Part shown: positions 19,619 to 31,169 of the stretch, piece after piece
Layout of the letters: the number at the start of each line of letters is the position of its first letter
Position numbering within the stretch: the first letter of the stretch is position 1
Source of the DNA: Sulfurimonas sp.
GTDB taxonomy: Bacteria > Campylobacterota > Campylobacteria > Campylobacterales > Sulfurimonadaceae
Length of the DNA: 64,000 nucleotides
Assembly (NCBI GenBank): GCA_028684815.1
Contig: JAQUFE010000003.1
Location: forward strand, 29,708-93,707
Direction of reading: 5' to 3'
The notes under the pieces: model-generated
Told to the model about the DNA's origin: nothing
What the model saw: only the letters and a program-made list of their open reading frames with translations
Database searches by the model: none
Program-made: the position numbers and the translations under genes

Positions 19619-21952
19619 TCACTCCTTGTTGTTTTTTAAAGCGAGTTCAAGACGCTTGATCAACTGATCATAGCCATCACTATCGAAAAAGAAATCATAT
19701 GAGCCAATATCATGTTGCAACTCTATAAAATCGATCATAAACTTGTAAATGGCACTAGCAGATGCTTGTTCAGATGAAATCATACTCAACTGAGATGTCA
19801 AAAGAACAGTCATAGAATGCGTTCCTTTTGCATAATTTTGTCGAATAATTTCAAAGCTTTTTTTTGCAGCTCTTGCTGCTTGTTTTGAGAGCTGTATAGA
19901 TGGATAACTAGCTTTTATATCGTGCATATCTGAACGAATACGCTCCTTTGTAAGCTCTCTTTGCATCTCTTTCTCAACACCTAATTGCTGTAGTTTTAGA
20001 GATGAGCGGCTTTTACGAGCATTTTTTGCACCACCTTCGAAGAGTGGCAAAGAGACTATAACTCCAACCTGCCAATTGTTTTCATTTTCAAGAGAGACTC
20101 CCAAAAGTTGGTTTCTCTCTTCATCAAAAACACGAGAAACTTCACCTTGTAAGATAACATCTGGTACCCAGTATGAGTGATTATCAGATCTGAGTTGTCT
20201 CTTTTGAGCACCAAGTTGTGCATCTATCATATTGAGTTCTGGTGCAAGTTCTAAGCCTTCATTAACAAAAAATTGTGTCACATATTCATAGTTTTTCTCA
20301 TTTGAGATCTCATTTAATAGTGTTTGATATGGGATTAGACGATTTAAATCTTTTAGATCAATAGGTTGTGTAGCTATTGATTCTGTCATTGGGCGGTGTA
20401 AAATGCGTTTTAAAAGATCTTTTGCTTTTAGAAGACTTGATTGTGCACTAAGAAGATTTTGACGCACTCTTGTGATCTGACTCTCCCAGTAGTAAACATC
20501 AGATAGATCCGAAGCTCCTGAGTTAACACGACTATTTGCTAGATCTAGATTTGTTTGTGTCAAACTTAGATTATATTGTGCAATATTTTTATATGTCTGA
20601 GCTACAAGCACATTTAAAAACACAGTAGTAGCTTGTTTAACTACTTCAAGTTCAAGTGCTTTTTGTTGAGCTTCTTGTGCAATTTGCAGTTTTTTTTGGA
20701 TCTCTAAATTTGCCAAAGCCTTTTGTGAAAAAAGGATCTGTTCTAAAGCAATCGACCCAAAAGTTGTCTTTTGAGCATTAAAACCACTCTTAACATAGGC
20801 ATTATTACTATTTACTTGAGTATATCCAAGGTTTGCTCTTATTTGTGGATATAAAATTGAGCGTACCTCTGCAATATTTTCTTCAGACGCTTTAAGACTA
20901 AGTTGCCCAGCGATAATGTTTAAATTGTTAAGAATTGCTTCTTCTGCAACTCTTGAGAGTGTTAATGGTGTAGTATCATCCCTATCTTCATAGAGTAGTT
21001 TTGCATGTCGAAGCAGTTGGAAGTTTGGATAAACTCCAATGGCACCTGCCGTTTGCATATTAATAGTTAACTCATGTTTTTCTCTAAAGTTAGTTGGTTG
21101 TCTATTTGCAGACTCTCCGCGAAGTACTGAGTGCATGTTTAGTGCTAAACGACGAACTCTTTTAGAAATATCCTTCTCACTATAAGATGAGGCTAAAATT
21201 CCATCAACGGGGCTAAACTCATATGATAAGCTGTAACTTGGTAGTTGCTTTATTATCAAGCCTTTGATCAACTCTTCTTTTGCACTTCTTTTTAGCAAAG
21301 GAAGCTGTGTAATCATAATAGCTTCTGTTTCTGAGGGGATCATTTCTAGTACAGCATCATGCTCACTTTTAATGCGTACAAATGTTAACACAACATCCGC
21401 CTTAGCCGCAAATAGCTTCGCGTGATTGATTGCTTCTGGAAAAAGAGCATAAAGATTCTCATCTATTACAAGTGCAAGATTTGTAAACTCTGTAATCTCT
21501 TTAAATGTTTTAAGTTCTTCATCAAAAGCACTATCAATTTTAAGATAATTAAAATTTTCACTCTTAGCTTGTGCATGCGTCATATCAAAAATAAATGGAG
21601 CAAAAGTTGGCTTATTTAGCTTTATACTTTGACTTGCAATCTGACTTGAATCTACTCCTATTGTCACAACAAAGTCAACTTCTGAATTTTCTTGCAAATC
21701 ATTGAAGTGTTTTTGGATTAGTTGAGTTGAATAGTTTCCATTTAGTTGAACTGACAAAGGAAAGTTAATGATAAACTCACCTTTAGTCAATATAGAAAGC
21801 TCTTCTTTGAGTAGTTCTTCAATCACCTCTGATGAAGCACTTTTACCGTCACTTAGCACAGCAATATTGACAGATGGCAGACTATTGATTACAGCAAAAG
21901 CATTTAAAGAAAACAATAGAGCAAATATAAAGCCAAATAGCTTACTTTTCAT
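19619..21952 (-). CDS. TolC-family outer-membrane factor with N-terminal binding-protein-like domain
   Basis: 777 aa, about 300 residues longer than a usual TolC protein. It has a signal peptide (residues 1-22). Residues about 25-300 do not look like TolC: alternating strands and helices such as VNIAVLSDGKSASS, DFVVTIGVDSSQIA and LALVIDENLYALFPEA resemble the ABC_sub_bind type of periplasmic binding domain. TolC repeats follow (LTLSRVAEEAILNNLNI to the C-terminus, with long coiled-coil segments). The frame is continuous, so this is a real fusion and not two ORFs. It is the first gene of the export operon. A built-in sensor for the exported compound is possible. Confidence 0.8.
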   Translation of the reverse strand: MKSKLFGFIFALLFSLNAFAVINSLPSVNIAVLSDGKSASSEVIEELLKEELSILTKGEFIINFPLSVQLNGNYSTQLIQKHFNDLQENSEVDFVVTIGVDSSQIASQSIKLNKPTFAPFIFDMTHAQAKSENFNYLKIDSAFDEELKTFKEITEFTNLALVIDENLYALFPEAINHAKLFAAKADVVLTFVRIKSEHDAVLEMIPSETEAIMITQLPLLKRSAKEELIKGLIIKQLPSYSLSYEFSPVDGILASSYSEKDISKRVRRLALNMHSVLRGESANRQPTNFREKHELTINMQTAGAIGVYPNFQLLRHAKLLYEDRDDTTPLTLSRVAEEAILNNLNIIAGQLSLKASEENIAEVRSILYPQIRANLGYTQVNSNNAYVKSGFNAQKTTFGSIALEQILFSQKALANLEIQKKLQIAQEAQQKALELEVVKQATTVFLNVLVAQTYKNIAQYNLSLTQTNLDLANSRVNSGASDLSDVYYWESQITRVRQNLLSAQSSLLKAKDLLKRILHRPMTESIATQPIDLKDLNRLIPYQTLLNEISNEKNYEYVTQFFVNEGLELAPELNMIDAQLGAQKRQLRSDNHSYWVPDVILQGEVSRVFDEERNQLLGVSLENENNWQVGVIVSLPLFEGGAKNARKSRSSLKLQQLGVEKEMQRELTKERIRSDMHDIKASYPSIQLSKQAARAAKKSFEIIRQNYAKGTHSMTVLLTSQLSMISSEQASASAIYKFMIDFIELQHDIGSYDFFFDSDGYDQLIKRLELALKNNKE

Positions 21953-22036
21953 GAAGCTCTCCTTTGATTTTAAATAAACACTATTAGCTTAAGAAGTGTC
22001 TTTATTTATTAAACCCTCTGATTATATTATATACTA

Positions 22037-22096
22037 GATTCCATGTCAAGCACGAAATGACGAGGCACACGTCATCCTGAACTTGATTCAGGATCT
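22037..22096. repeat. Intergenic palindromic repeat, family copy 1
   Basis: This contains GATTCCATGTCAAGCACGAAATGACG followed by a 26-base unit, GTCATCCTGAACTTGATTC then AGGATCT. The 26-base unit is identical to 60744-60769, 38.7 kb away. ATCCTGAA-CTTGA-TTCAGGAT is a perfect 8-bp hairpin. It is non-coding, between the TolC-like gene and fabD. Confidence 0.85.
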
Positions 22097-22136
22097 AATT
22101 TAATAATTGTTCAGAGCACTCGATTATTAATTAGAT
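22093..22136 (-). terminator. Long AT-rich inverted repeat just after fabD
   Basis: ATCTAATTTAATAAT and ATTATTAATTAGAT pair over about 14 bp with one bulged base and a 15-base loop, 8 bases beyond the fabD stop. It may end fabD transcription, but there is no clear U-run, so the terminator role is tentative. It abuts the palindromic repeat to its left. Confidence 0.4.
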
Positions 22137-22143
22137 TCTATAG

Positions 22144-23082
22144 TTATTTACAAATTTCTTCTATAACACTCTTTAAACTCGTCATATCAGAGATATTTAA
22201 AGTTGTAAGATCTTTTGCTATTCTTCTATTTAATCCCTTTAGAGTTGAGCCATTTCCAAACTCTATTGCTAAATCAACGTCATTAGATATAGCCAAGATT
22301 GATTGCTTATACTTTACAGGTTTTACAAGTTGTTCACTTAACAAGGAGACGGCATCTGATTTCGTGCTATAGGCTTTTGTTGTAACATTAGAGATTACAG
22401 GAGCTTCAAAGCTATCTTTTATCATGTTATTCATCATCTCTTCTAATGGCTTTTGCGCAGATGCTAAGATCTCACAATGCGATGCAACAGACATATTAAG
22501 CAGTAGTGCTCGCTTTGCGCCAGCGTCTTTAAAAGTCTGCTCTAGTGAGACTAGATCTTCTTTCATACCAGCTACAACGAGTTGTCCATCTTGGTTATAG
22601 TTTGCAGGCCAAACTTTTTTGCCCTCTTTTTGTGCATCTTCGCAGATTAACTCTACACTTGCATCATCAAGCCCAACTATTGCCATCATTCCAGCTTCTA
22701 TTGTCTGGCAAGCCTTTTGCATATAAGCACCACGATTATGCACAAGCTCTACTGCATCAAGGTAGTCTATTGCTCCGCTTGCACATAGTGCTGAGAATTC
22801 TCCTAGAGAGTGACCCAAAAACATCGTAGCTTTAATATCAGGACAAGCATCTTTAAAAAGTTTGTAAGCTATCATCTGCACCAAAAGAATTGCAGGTTGT
22901 GTGTAAGCTGTTTGATTGAGCTTTTCATTCTCTTCAAATATAAGCTCTTTAAAATCTACACCTATTCTTTGTGAAGCTTTTTCAAACATCTCTTTAGCCA
23001 GATTTGAATTTTCATAAAAGTCTCTACCCATTCCAACTGCTTGGCTACCCTGCCCTGCAAATATCATTGCTATTTTACTCAT
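22144..23082 (-). CDS. fabD: Malonyl-CoA:ACP transacylase
   Basis: 312 aa, full length. The N-terminus MIFAGQGSQAVGMG, the nucleophile elbow FLGHSLGEFSAL and the catalytic His in VASHCEIL are all present. It loads malonyl groups onto acyl carrier protein in fatty acid synthesis. It appears to be a single-gene unit, with 261 bases upstream and the repeat element downstream. Confidence 0.95.
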   Translation of the reverse strand: MSKIAMIFAGQGSQAVGMGRDFYENSNLAKEMFEKASQRIGVDFKELIFEENEKLNQTAYTQPAILLVQMIAYKLFKDACPDIKATMFLGHSLGEFSALCASGAIDYLDAVELVHNRGAYMQKACQTIEAGMMAIVGLDDASVELICEDAQKEGKKVWPANYNQDGQLVVAGMKEDLVSLEQTFKDAGAKRALLLNMSVASHCEILASAQKPLEEMMNNMIKDSFEAPVISNVTTKAYSTKSDAVSLLSEQLVKPVKYKQSILAISNDVDLAIEFGNGSTLKGLNRRIAKDLTTLNISDMTSLKSVIEEICK

Positions 23083-23343
23083 AAAATCACCTTTAAATTA
23101 ATATTGAAATTATATCTAAGTTGTTTATATCTTCAAGGAAATATAGTAAAAAAATCTCAAAATAAGAGTATTTGCTTTAATATCATTTAATTTGTGTAAT
23201 TTAAGTTTGATTAATTGAATCGGTTTAAGATAAGGAGGATTTATCAACACTAGCCTCTCCAAAGATTGAAGAGTTAAAGCTAAGTGTTTTAATAGTAGAG
23301 CAACTTTACATGCTTAATGTAAATATTTTATAGAGTTTAAAAA

Positions 23344-23862
23344 CTAGTCGCAACCACAACCGCTACCGCCACCAGATCCGCAACAACCGTCTTCTTGCAT
23401 ATTCTCAGCAGGAATTCCAGACAGAGCTTCTTCAGCAGATGCTTCTCTTACATTGTTGATAACTACGCTAAACATTAAATCTTTACCAGCTAAAGGATGA
23501 TTAAAATCTATTATAACGCTGTCAGTTCCTATCTCTTGAACTACAACTTGAACAGTTCCACCATCTTCACCTTGACCATAGAGAGTCATCCCTACTTCTA
23601 AATCTATCCCAGCAAATTGGTCTTTTGGAACTTCTTGTTTAGCATCAGGATTGTGAGTTCCATAAGCATCTTCAGCTTTTACTAAAACATCACCTTTTTC
23701 GCCTATTGCCATATTTTGTATTCCATTTTCTAGTCCTGGAATAACTTGACCTTTACCAAACATAAATACTAGGGGTGCTTCACCTAAGTTTGAGTCTACT
23801 ACTTTGTCACCATCACGAACTTCATATTCTAATGATACTATTTGATTTGTTTCTATTGCCAT
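23344..23862 (-). CDS. slyD: SlyD-like FKBP peptidyl-prolyl isomerase / metallochaperone
   Basis: 172 aa. The FKBP part starts VSLEYEVRDGDKVVDSN and contains FMFGKGQVIPGLENGI. The inserted flap domain includes VLVKAEDAYGTHNPDAKQEVP. The tail DGCCGSGGGSGCGCD is Cys-rich, as in SlyD proteins that hand nickel to enzymes. It works in the cytoplasm. It follows the Tol-Pal genes on the same strand, as I recall for H. pylori. Confidence 0.92.
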   Translation of the reverse strand: MAIETNQIVSLEYEVRDGDKVVDSNLGEAPLVFMFGKGQVIPGLENGIQNMAIGEKGDVLVKAEDAYGTHNPDAKQEVPKDQFAGIDLEVGMTLYGQGEDGGTVQVVVQEIGTDSVIIDFNHPLAGKDLMFSVVINNVREASAEEALSGIPAENMQEDGCCGSGGGSGCGCD

Positions 23863-23932
23863 AAATAAGCCTTTTTTAAATTTTTTTGGATTTTAACATA
23901 AGTTAAACAATATCTCCAAATCTTCCTTTAAA

Positions 23933-24853
23933 CTACTTCATCTGACTAAGCTTAGTTTTTGCTATGCCTGCTGCTTTAGAATCTGGATACTTGGAAATAA
24001 CCCCACTATAGAAAGATTTTGCATTCTTCTCATCGGAAGTTTCATGCATAGAGATAGCAGTATGAAGCATCAACGTAGGCATATAATCAGCTTTAGAATA
24101 AAGTGATGCACTCTTTTTAAAGTATGCAATTGCCTCCGCATAATTTTTTCTATAATAATTCATCTCACCTATCATATAGTGAGCTCTAGCGGGTCTATAG
24201 TTATTATTTATAAGATGAGTATAGTACTCTATACTTTTTGTATAATGTTTTTTGTCATAACTCTCTTGCGCTAACTTCTCTACCTCTGCATTTGGAATTG
24301 TGTCAGATTGAGAACTTTGTTTTGGTAGATCTTTTTTTAACTCTTTTGAGACTAGCTCTTTAAATTTATTTAAATCGCCTACTAAAATGTTGTACTCTTT
24401 TTTTGTAACGTATGAAGACTCTATACTCTCAAGTAAAACTACTGTCTTAGCTAGAGTTTGCTTTATCTCTTTAATCTCTACTGCATTTACTTGGGAAATT
24501 TCACTAAGTCTTTTCTCATACTCATTAGAGTTTTTTAACCCCTGCTCATTTTTTCTCTCAAGCTCTTGCAAACTTAATCTATTTTCTTGAGATTTTCTAG
24601 TAAGACCCTCAATAATAGTCTGAAGACCATCTATTCTCTCTCTTAGAGATTCAACTTCATTTGCTTGATTATTGCTTTTTACAACAACTTTGTTTAGTTT
24701 GTCTTTTGTTTGAAGGATAACTTTTTCGCTTTGGGTTAAGCCGTAAGGTTGAGAATCATCTAGATTACCAGCGCCAAAAGCAGAAGGTTCAGCAGCTAAT
24801 AATCTTAATGGCAAGATAGCTGCAAGGATTGCAGCTAAATAGATACTTTTCAT
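23933..24853 (-). CDS. cpoB: CpoB/YbgF-like Tol-Pal associated protein
   Basis: 306 aa with a signal peptide (residues 1-20). Residues about 45-150 are predicted coiled coil (VESLRERIDGLQTIIEGL). The C-terminal 120 residues are TPR repeats (AQESYDKKHYTKSIEYYTHLI and NYYRKNYAEAIAYFKKSA). CpoB couples peptidoglycan synthesis with outer-membrane constriction at division. It starts 3 bases after the pal stop, as the last gene of tolQRAB-pal-cpoB. Confidence 0.87.
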   Translation of the reverse strand: MKSIYLAAILAAILPLRLLAAEPSAFGAGNLDDSQPYGLTQSEKVILQTKDKLNKVVVKSNNQANEVESLRERIDGLQTIIEGLTRKSQENRLSLQELERKNEQGLKNSNEYEKRLSEISQVNAVEIKEIKQTLAKTVVLLESIESSYVTKKEYNILVGDLNKFKELVSKELKKDLPKQSSQSDTIPNAEVEKLAQESYDKKHYTKSIEYYTHLINNNYRPARAHYMIGEMNYYRKNYAEAIAYFKKSASLYSKADYMPTLMLHTAISMHETSDEKNAKSFYSGVISKYPDSKAAGIAKTKLSQMK

Positions 24854-24856
24854 TTA

Positions 24857-25411
24857 TTATGGAAGAAGCTTAAAGTCAACACGACGATTTTGTGCCCAGC
24901 ACTCTCTAGTTTTTTCAGTACAAACTGGATTGCTCTCACCATAACTCACCATTGTAATGCGAGTCTCACTAACACCCTCAGATACTAATGCTTTTTTTAC
25001 ACTTGATGCTCTTTTTAACCCTAGTGCAAAGTTATACTCATCACTTCCCCACTCATCACAATTACCTTCAAGTTTAATAGTATAAGAACTTGCTGTACCT
25101 TTTGCTACAGTTGAGTTATTTGTAACTTTATCTTGCATATCAGAACGGATATTAAATTTGTCAAAGTCAAAATATACTGTAGAGAGCTCTTTTTCTAAAT
25201 TTGCCATATTCATCTCGCTTGAATCTGAACCATACATAGAATTCTCACCTATAGATGAGTCTTCTCCTGAAACAACTTCAGTTCTTACACTTTCAACTTC
25301 TTGAGCTACTACTTCTTGCTGAACTCTCTCATCGACCACTGGTTCTTTATCAGCACACCCACTAAAAACTAAAAGTGCCATTGCAACACTTGATATTATG
25401 ATTTTTTTCAT
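24857..25411 (-). CDS. pal: Peptidoglycan-associated lipoprotein Pal
   Basis: 184 aa from the ATG at 25411. That start gives a lipoprotein signal MKKIIISSVAMALLVFSGC and has an AAGGATAT site upstream, while the ORF-track start 30 bases earlier would bury the signal. The lipobox is VFSGC. The C-terminal OmpA-like domain includes YFDFDKFNIRSD, EGNCDEWGSDEYNFALGLKRA and CWAQNRRVDFKL. It anchors the outer membrane to peptidoglycan and binds TolB. Confidence 0.92.
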   Translation of the reverse strand: MKKIIISSVAMALLVFSGCADKEPVVDERVQQEVVAQEVESVRTEVVSGEDSSIGENSMYGSDSSEMNMANLEKELSTVYFDFDKFNIRSDMQDKVTNNSTVAKGTASSYTIKLEGNCDEWGSDEYNFALGLKRASSVKKALVSEGVSETRITMVSYGESNPVCTEKTRECWAQNRRVDFKLLP

Positions 25412-25511
25412 ACTTGTATATCCTTGATTTAAAATTACCATGATTGTACCAAAAAAAAAGTAATAAACTAATATATAGAGCTAAAAACTACTAATTAGCC
25501 CCATAAACTGG

Positions 25512-26768
25512 CTACCAATCCATTGCTTGCAATCTTCCATGTTTAAGTGGAAAGAGATAGTTTTTATTGTGATGCAATCTTATGATGCCAATAGAGCTTT
25601 GAGATTTATAATTTTTTATAAATAAAACAGCATCTCCATCTACAGAAAATTTAGGAAATTCGTTTATGCCTGTAGCAGTAAGCCTTCTTATAAAGTCTGT
25701 TTTAGTAGAAATCAGATGTAAATTAAATGTGTTTGCAGAAAAGGCATTTGAGCTCTCTCTTGATTTATATACTATATAATCTCCATGAGCACTACATGCC
25801 GAGTTACTTTTACCATAGTAAACCATCTGTTCAACACTATTACCTTCAATCTTTTTAGAAAAAATATTTGGATAGCCCAATCTTCCTGAGACAAACACTA
25901 TAGTATCATCATTTAAAAATTGACCATTAACATCTATGCCAGCATAATTTGTAAGCTTTTTGCTCTTAGCAGATGCTACATCATATATATACACATCTGG
26001 CTGTCCATCAGGCGCCATAGTTAAGAGCAATCTCTTTGAATCCTTACTTACATCTGAACACACCATCATTCCATCAGAAGAGATTATAGATTTACTTTGA
26101 CCCGTTCTTATATTTACATGTTTTAGAGTTGGTTTTTTAGCATCAAGTGATGTATAGTAAAATGCATCTTGATTTTTATTTGCCCATTTTGGAAAAATAT
26201 TAAATCCACCCTTTATTACAGTGTGCTGATATGCTAGTGTATAGTCTGAGATAACTATCTCTGTTTTTTGTGGAGCTACTGTCCTTGAAAAAATCACTCT
26301 TCTTTTCATCCATTCAACTGGGGGGGCTTGCATATACTCATTTATATCATAAGCAATAGTATGAGCAACAAACATAAAGACATTTTTCTTACTAATCTTG
26401 TACTGTTTTATTAAAACATTTTTTTCTTTGTGTATTAGTTTTAAATCTACATTTAGAGCACCACTATCATCTTGATACATCTTATACCTTAAGACATAAT
26501 CCGCGTCTTTATTCTCAACCATTACACTTGCATCATTAAAATGCGTTTTACGATGATGTCTATCTACATTAAAAAGGGATAGAACGTTCAAATCAGCAAC
26601 AATAGTTTTAAAAAAACTCTCTTTAAATGTATTGTCATAGCTGATTGATGAGTCCTCTACTGCTATACTAGGTAGGGATTCTACTTTTTTTATAACCTCT
26701 ATAGTTGCATCGCTTGCATGCGAGATACCAAACACAAATAAAAAAATCAACAATATTCTCAAAGTCAC
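25512..26768 (-). CDS. tolB: TolB translocation protein
   Basis: 418 aa periplasmic protein with a signal peptide (residues 1-18). An N-terminal domain to about residue 150 is followed by WD40-like propeller repeats (SKDSKRLLLTMAPDGQPDVYIYDV and NDDTIVFVSGRLGYPNIF). It links TolA/Pal in the Tol system. The start overlaps the TolA stop by 4 bases, so translation is coupled. Confidence 0.9.
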   Translation of the reverse strand: MTLRILLIFLFVFGISHASDATIEVIKKVESLPSIAVEDSSISYDNTFKESFFKTIVADLNVLSLFNVDRHHRKTHFNDASVMVENKDADYVLRYKMYQDDSGALNVDLKLIHKEKNVLIKQYKISKKNVFMFVAHTIAYDINEYMQAPPVEWMKRRVIFSRTVAPQKTEIVISDYTLAYQHTVIKGGFNIFPKWANKNQDAFYYTSLDAKKPTLKHVNIRTGQSKSIISSDGMMVCSDVSKDSKRLLLTMAPDGQPDVYIYDVASAKSKKLTNYAGIDVNGQFLNDDTIVFVSGRLGYPNIFSKKIEGNSVEQMVYYGKSNSACSAHGDYIVYKSRESSNAFSANTFNLHLISTKTDFIRRLTATGINEFPKFSVDGDAVLFIKNYKSQSSIGIIRLHHNKNYLFPLKHGRLQAMDW

Positions 26769-27481
26769 TCCTTAGCTTTTAAAACTATAGTATAATTACC
26801 AGATTTATTTTGTGGATTCATAGGAAACAAAACCCCTAAAAGTCTATCTTTGATCTTATCGCACTCTTCATTTAAAGCACCATTTGCAGAATAAGTTAAG
26901 ATTCTAAAATCCATAACTTTTCCAATAGAGTTCAACTCTATAACTGCTTTGACACTATATCCCTCAGAGTTTGAAGGTGGGAAAAAGTTCTGATATACTA
27001 AAGCCTGAATTTTAGCAAAATATTCATTAACCGCGTCCGCACTTGAGTCTTTTTTGGAATCCTCACTATTTTTAACCATATCATTAGCTAAAACTTTTTG
27101 CGAGCTTTTACTTGTTATATTTTGATCTATTACTTTAGATTTTTTAGCTATCTCTTGGAGTCTTTTGTTTTCAACTTTTTTTTCTTTTGGTTTTATTTTT
27201 TTAACATCTTTAGTCCAGACATCACTAAATAGTTCATCTATATTTATCTCTTTTGACTCAACTGGAGTAACCTGTTCTTCTTGTTTTTGAGGAGTTGCTT
27301 TTGTGCTTTTTTGCACCTTTGGCATCTCTAGCGAGATAGATATATAGTTATCTTTTTTTAGAGCGTATGCATCTATTTTTGAATTTGAAAAAAGAGTTTG
27401 TATGATTAAAAAGAAAAAAAAAGAAAAAAGCGATATCGAGATAAGGCCGCTAGTATAAAAATATGTATTGTTACTATCCAT
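26765..27481 (-). CDS. tolA: TolA-like protein (TonB C-terminal type)
   Basis: 238 aa. One N-terminal membrane segment (about residues 13-30, GLISISLFSFFFFLIIQTLF) leads into a Lys/Glu-rich stretch of about 120 residues, and the C-terminal domain NFFPPSNSEGYSVKAVIELNSIGKVMDF is of TolA/TonB type. It transmits energy from TolQR to the outer membrane. The position between tolR (8-base overlap) and tolB makes TolA the best name, although the linker is short compared with E. coli TolA. Confidence 0.8.
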   Translation of the reverse strand: MDSNNTYFYTSGLISISLFSFFFFLIIQTLFSNSKIDAYALKKDNYISISLEMPKVQKSTKATPQKQEEQVTPVESKEINIDELFSDVWTKDVKKIKPKEKKVENKRLQEIAKKSKVIDQNITSKSSQKVLANDMVKNSEDSKKDSSADAVNEYFAKIQALVYQNFFPPSNSEGYSVKAVIELNSIGKVMDFRILTYSANGALNEECDKIKDRLLGVLFPMNPQNKSGNYTIVLKAKE

Positions 27482-27863
27482 TTGTAGCTAATGAAACCTC
27501 AGAAAAACCTGCCTGTTTTACAGCAGCTAAGACTGACATAACAACACCGTAGTCCAAAGTTTTATCCGCACTAATAAGCACAGTAGCTTTTAAGTCCAGT
27601 TTTTTAGAATAAAGAAAGAAATTGTCCATAAACTCATGAAGTTGATAATTGTCTTTATTTATTTTAACATTTTGCTCTTTATCTATTGAGATGTGAACAG
27701 GTGGGATTTTAGATAGTTGTTGGCTCATAGAACCTTGTGGAAGCCTAATGCTCTCTTCATATATAATATTTGGGGCTATAACCATTAAGATAGCTAGTAA
27801 AACCAACATTACATCCACAAGTGGAGTAATATTTAGTTCTGGTTTATCATCAAAATCATACAT
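27474..27863 (-). CDS. tolR: TolR/ExbD-family protein
   Basis: 129 aa. One membrane helix carries the essential Asp: LNITPLVDVMLVLLAILMVIAP. The periplasmic domain is short, with typical VLISADKTLDYGVVMSVLAAVKQAGF. It forms the proton-driven motor with TolQ, 11 bases upstream. Confidence 0.93.
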   Translation of the reverse strand: MYDFDDKPELNITPLVDVMLVLLAILMVIAPNIIYEESIRLPQGSMSQQLSKIPPVHISIDKEQNVKINKDNYQLHEFMDNFFLYSKKLDLKATVLISADKTLDYGVVMSVLAAVKQAGFSEVSLATNG

Positions 27864-27874
27864 AAATCAGGCTC

Positions 27875-28444
27875 TTAGTCATTTTTTCTAGCTAATATAG
27901 CTTCGATTTGCATCTGAATAAATCCAACAAGCTCAAAAGAATTTCTTTTTAAAACCTGATGATAAGTATATGCAAATATAGCTACAAAAATACCAGCGGC
28001 AGTTGCTATGAGTGCATCTGAGACACCACTTGAGATAATGGACATACTTCCACTACTCTGACCTATATGAGTAAAGGTATCAAGAATAGATACAACAGTT
28101 CCAAATAGTCCAATAAAAGGTGTCGTAGATGCAAAGATAGAGAGAAGTGAAAGACCTTTTGTAGCCTCTTTCGTAGCAGCTAACAAGGCTAAATCTAAAA
28201 TCTCTTTATTTACATTTGACCTTGTCTTTATAAAGTTATTTAAAAATGAGCTCTCACTAACTTTAGAAGCGCCCATAAGAAGAGACTCTAGTGAGTTACT
28301 CTCAATTTTTAGCCAACTGTTTATAGAGAAGTAGCGATAAAAAAATACCCAGTTTAAAACTATAAAGTATATTGACAAAAGAGCCAAAACACCTATAGTT
28401 ACTGGGTGACTCTTAAGATAAAAGTCAATTATGTTGTTAAGCAT
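27875..28444 (-). CDS. tolQ: TolQ/ExbB-family proton channel
   Basis: 189 aa with three membrane segments (about residues 17-37, 98-120 and 138-160). The conserved block LLSIFASTTPFIGLFGTVVSILDTF is followed by SGVSDALIATAAGIFVAI. It uses the proton gradient to drive TolA. It lies 3 bases downstream of atpC, so the Tol genes probably read through from the ATP synthase operon. Confidence 0.93.
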   Translation of the reverse strand: MLNNIIDFYLKSHPVTIGVLALLSIYFIVLNWVFFYRYFSINSWLKIESNSLESLLMGASKVSESSFLNNFIKTRSNVNKEILDLALLAATKEATKGLSLLSIFASTTPFIGLFGTVVSILDTFTHIGQSSGSMSIISSGVSDALIATAAGIFVAIFAYTYHQVLKRNSFELVGFIQMQIEAILARKND

Positions 28445-28447
28445 ATA

Positions 28448-28840
28448 CTATAACAATCTTCTAGCTGCTGATTCTATTCTAGCTGTAGCTGATGCGATTG
28501 CTGGATTATGGTCAGCAATATCGTTAATAAGCTTTTTAGCATCTTCTAGAGCATTAGCAACAGCACTTTCACTATCACCACGAATAGCAACAGCACCTTC
28601 AACTAAGACGATAACTTTGGTTTCATCAACTTGAACTACGCCCCAGTTTATTAAGATCGACTCAACTGTTTTATCATCTTTTTCGATGTCTATAACGCCA
28701 GCATCTAACAAAGTTGTTAGAGATGCGTGATGTGGTAAGACACCGAATTCTCCCTCTTCGCCTGGAAGAGTTACGCTAACGACGACATCGTTAAAGATTT
28801 CACCATTAGGAGTCAGGATTTCAAGTTTTAACTTATCCAT
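28448..28840 (-). CDS. atpC: F1 ATP synthase epsilon subunit
   Basis: 130 aa. The N-terminal beta-sandwich domain is recognisable (LEILTPNGEIFNDVVVSVTLPGEEGEFGVLPHH), and the C-terminal helices are short. It forms the rotor foot with gamma. It follows atpD by 22 bases. Confidence 0.95.
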   Translation of the reverse strand: MDKLKLEILTPNGEIFNDVVVSVTLPGEEGEFGVLPHHASLTTLLDAGVIDIEKDDKTVESILINWGVVQVDETKVIVLVEGAVAIRGDSESAVANALEDAKKLINDIADHNPAIASATARIESAARRLL

Positions 28841-28862
28841 TACAATCCTTTAGTATTGCGAG

Positions 28863-31159
<2,297 letters not shown>

Positions 31160-31169
31160 AAAGTTTTCC

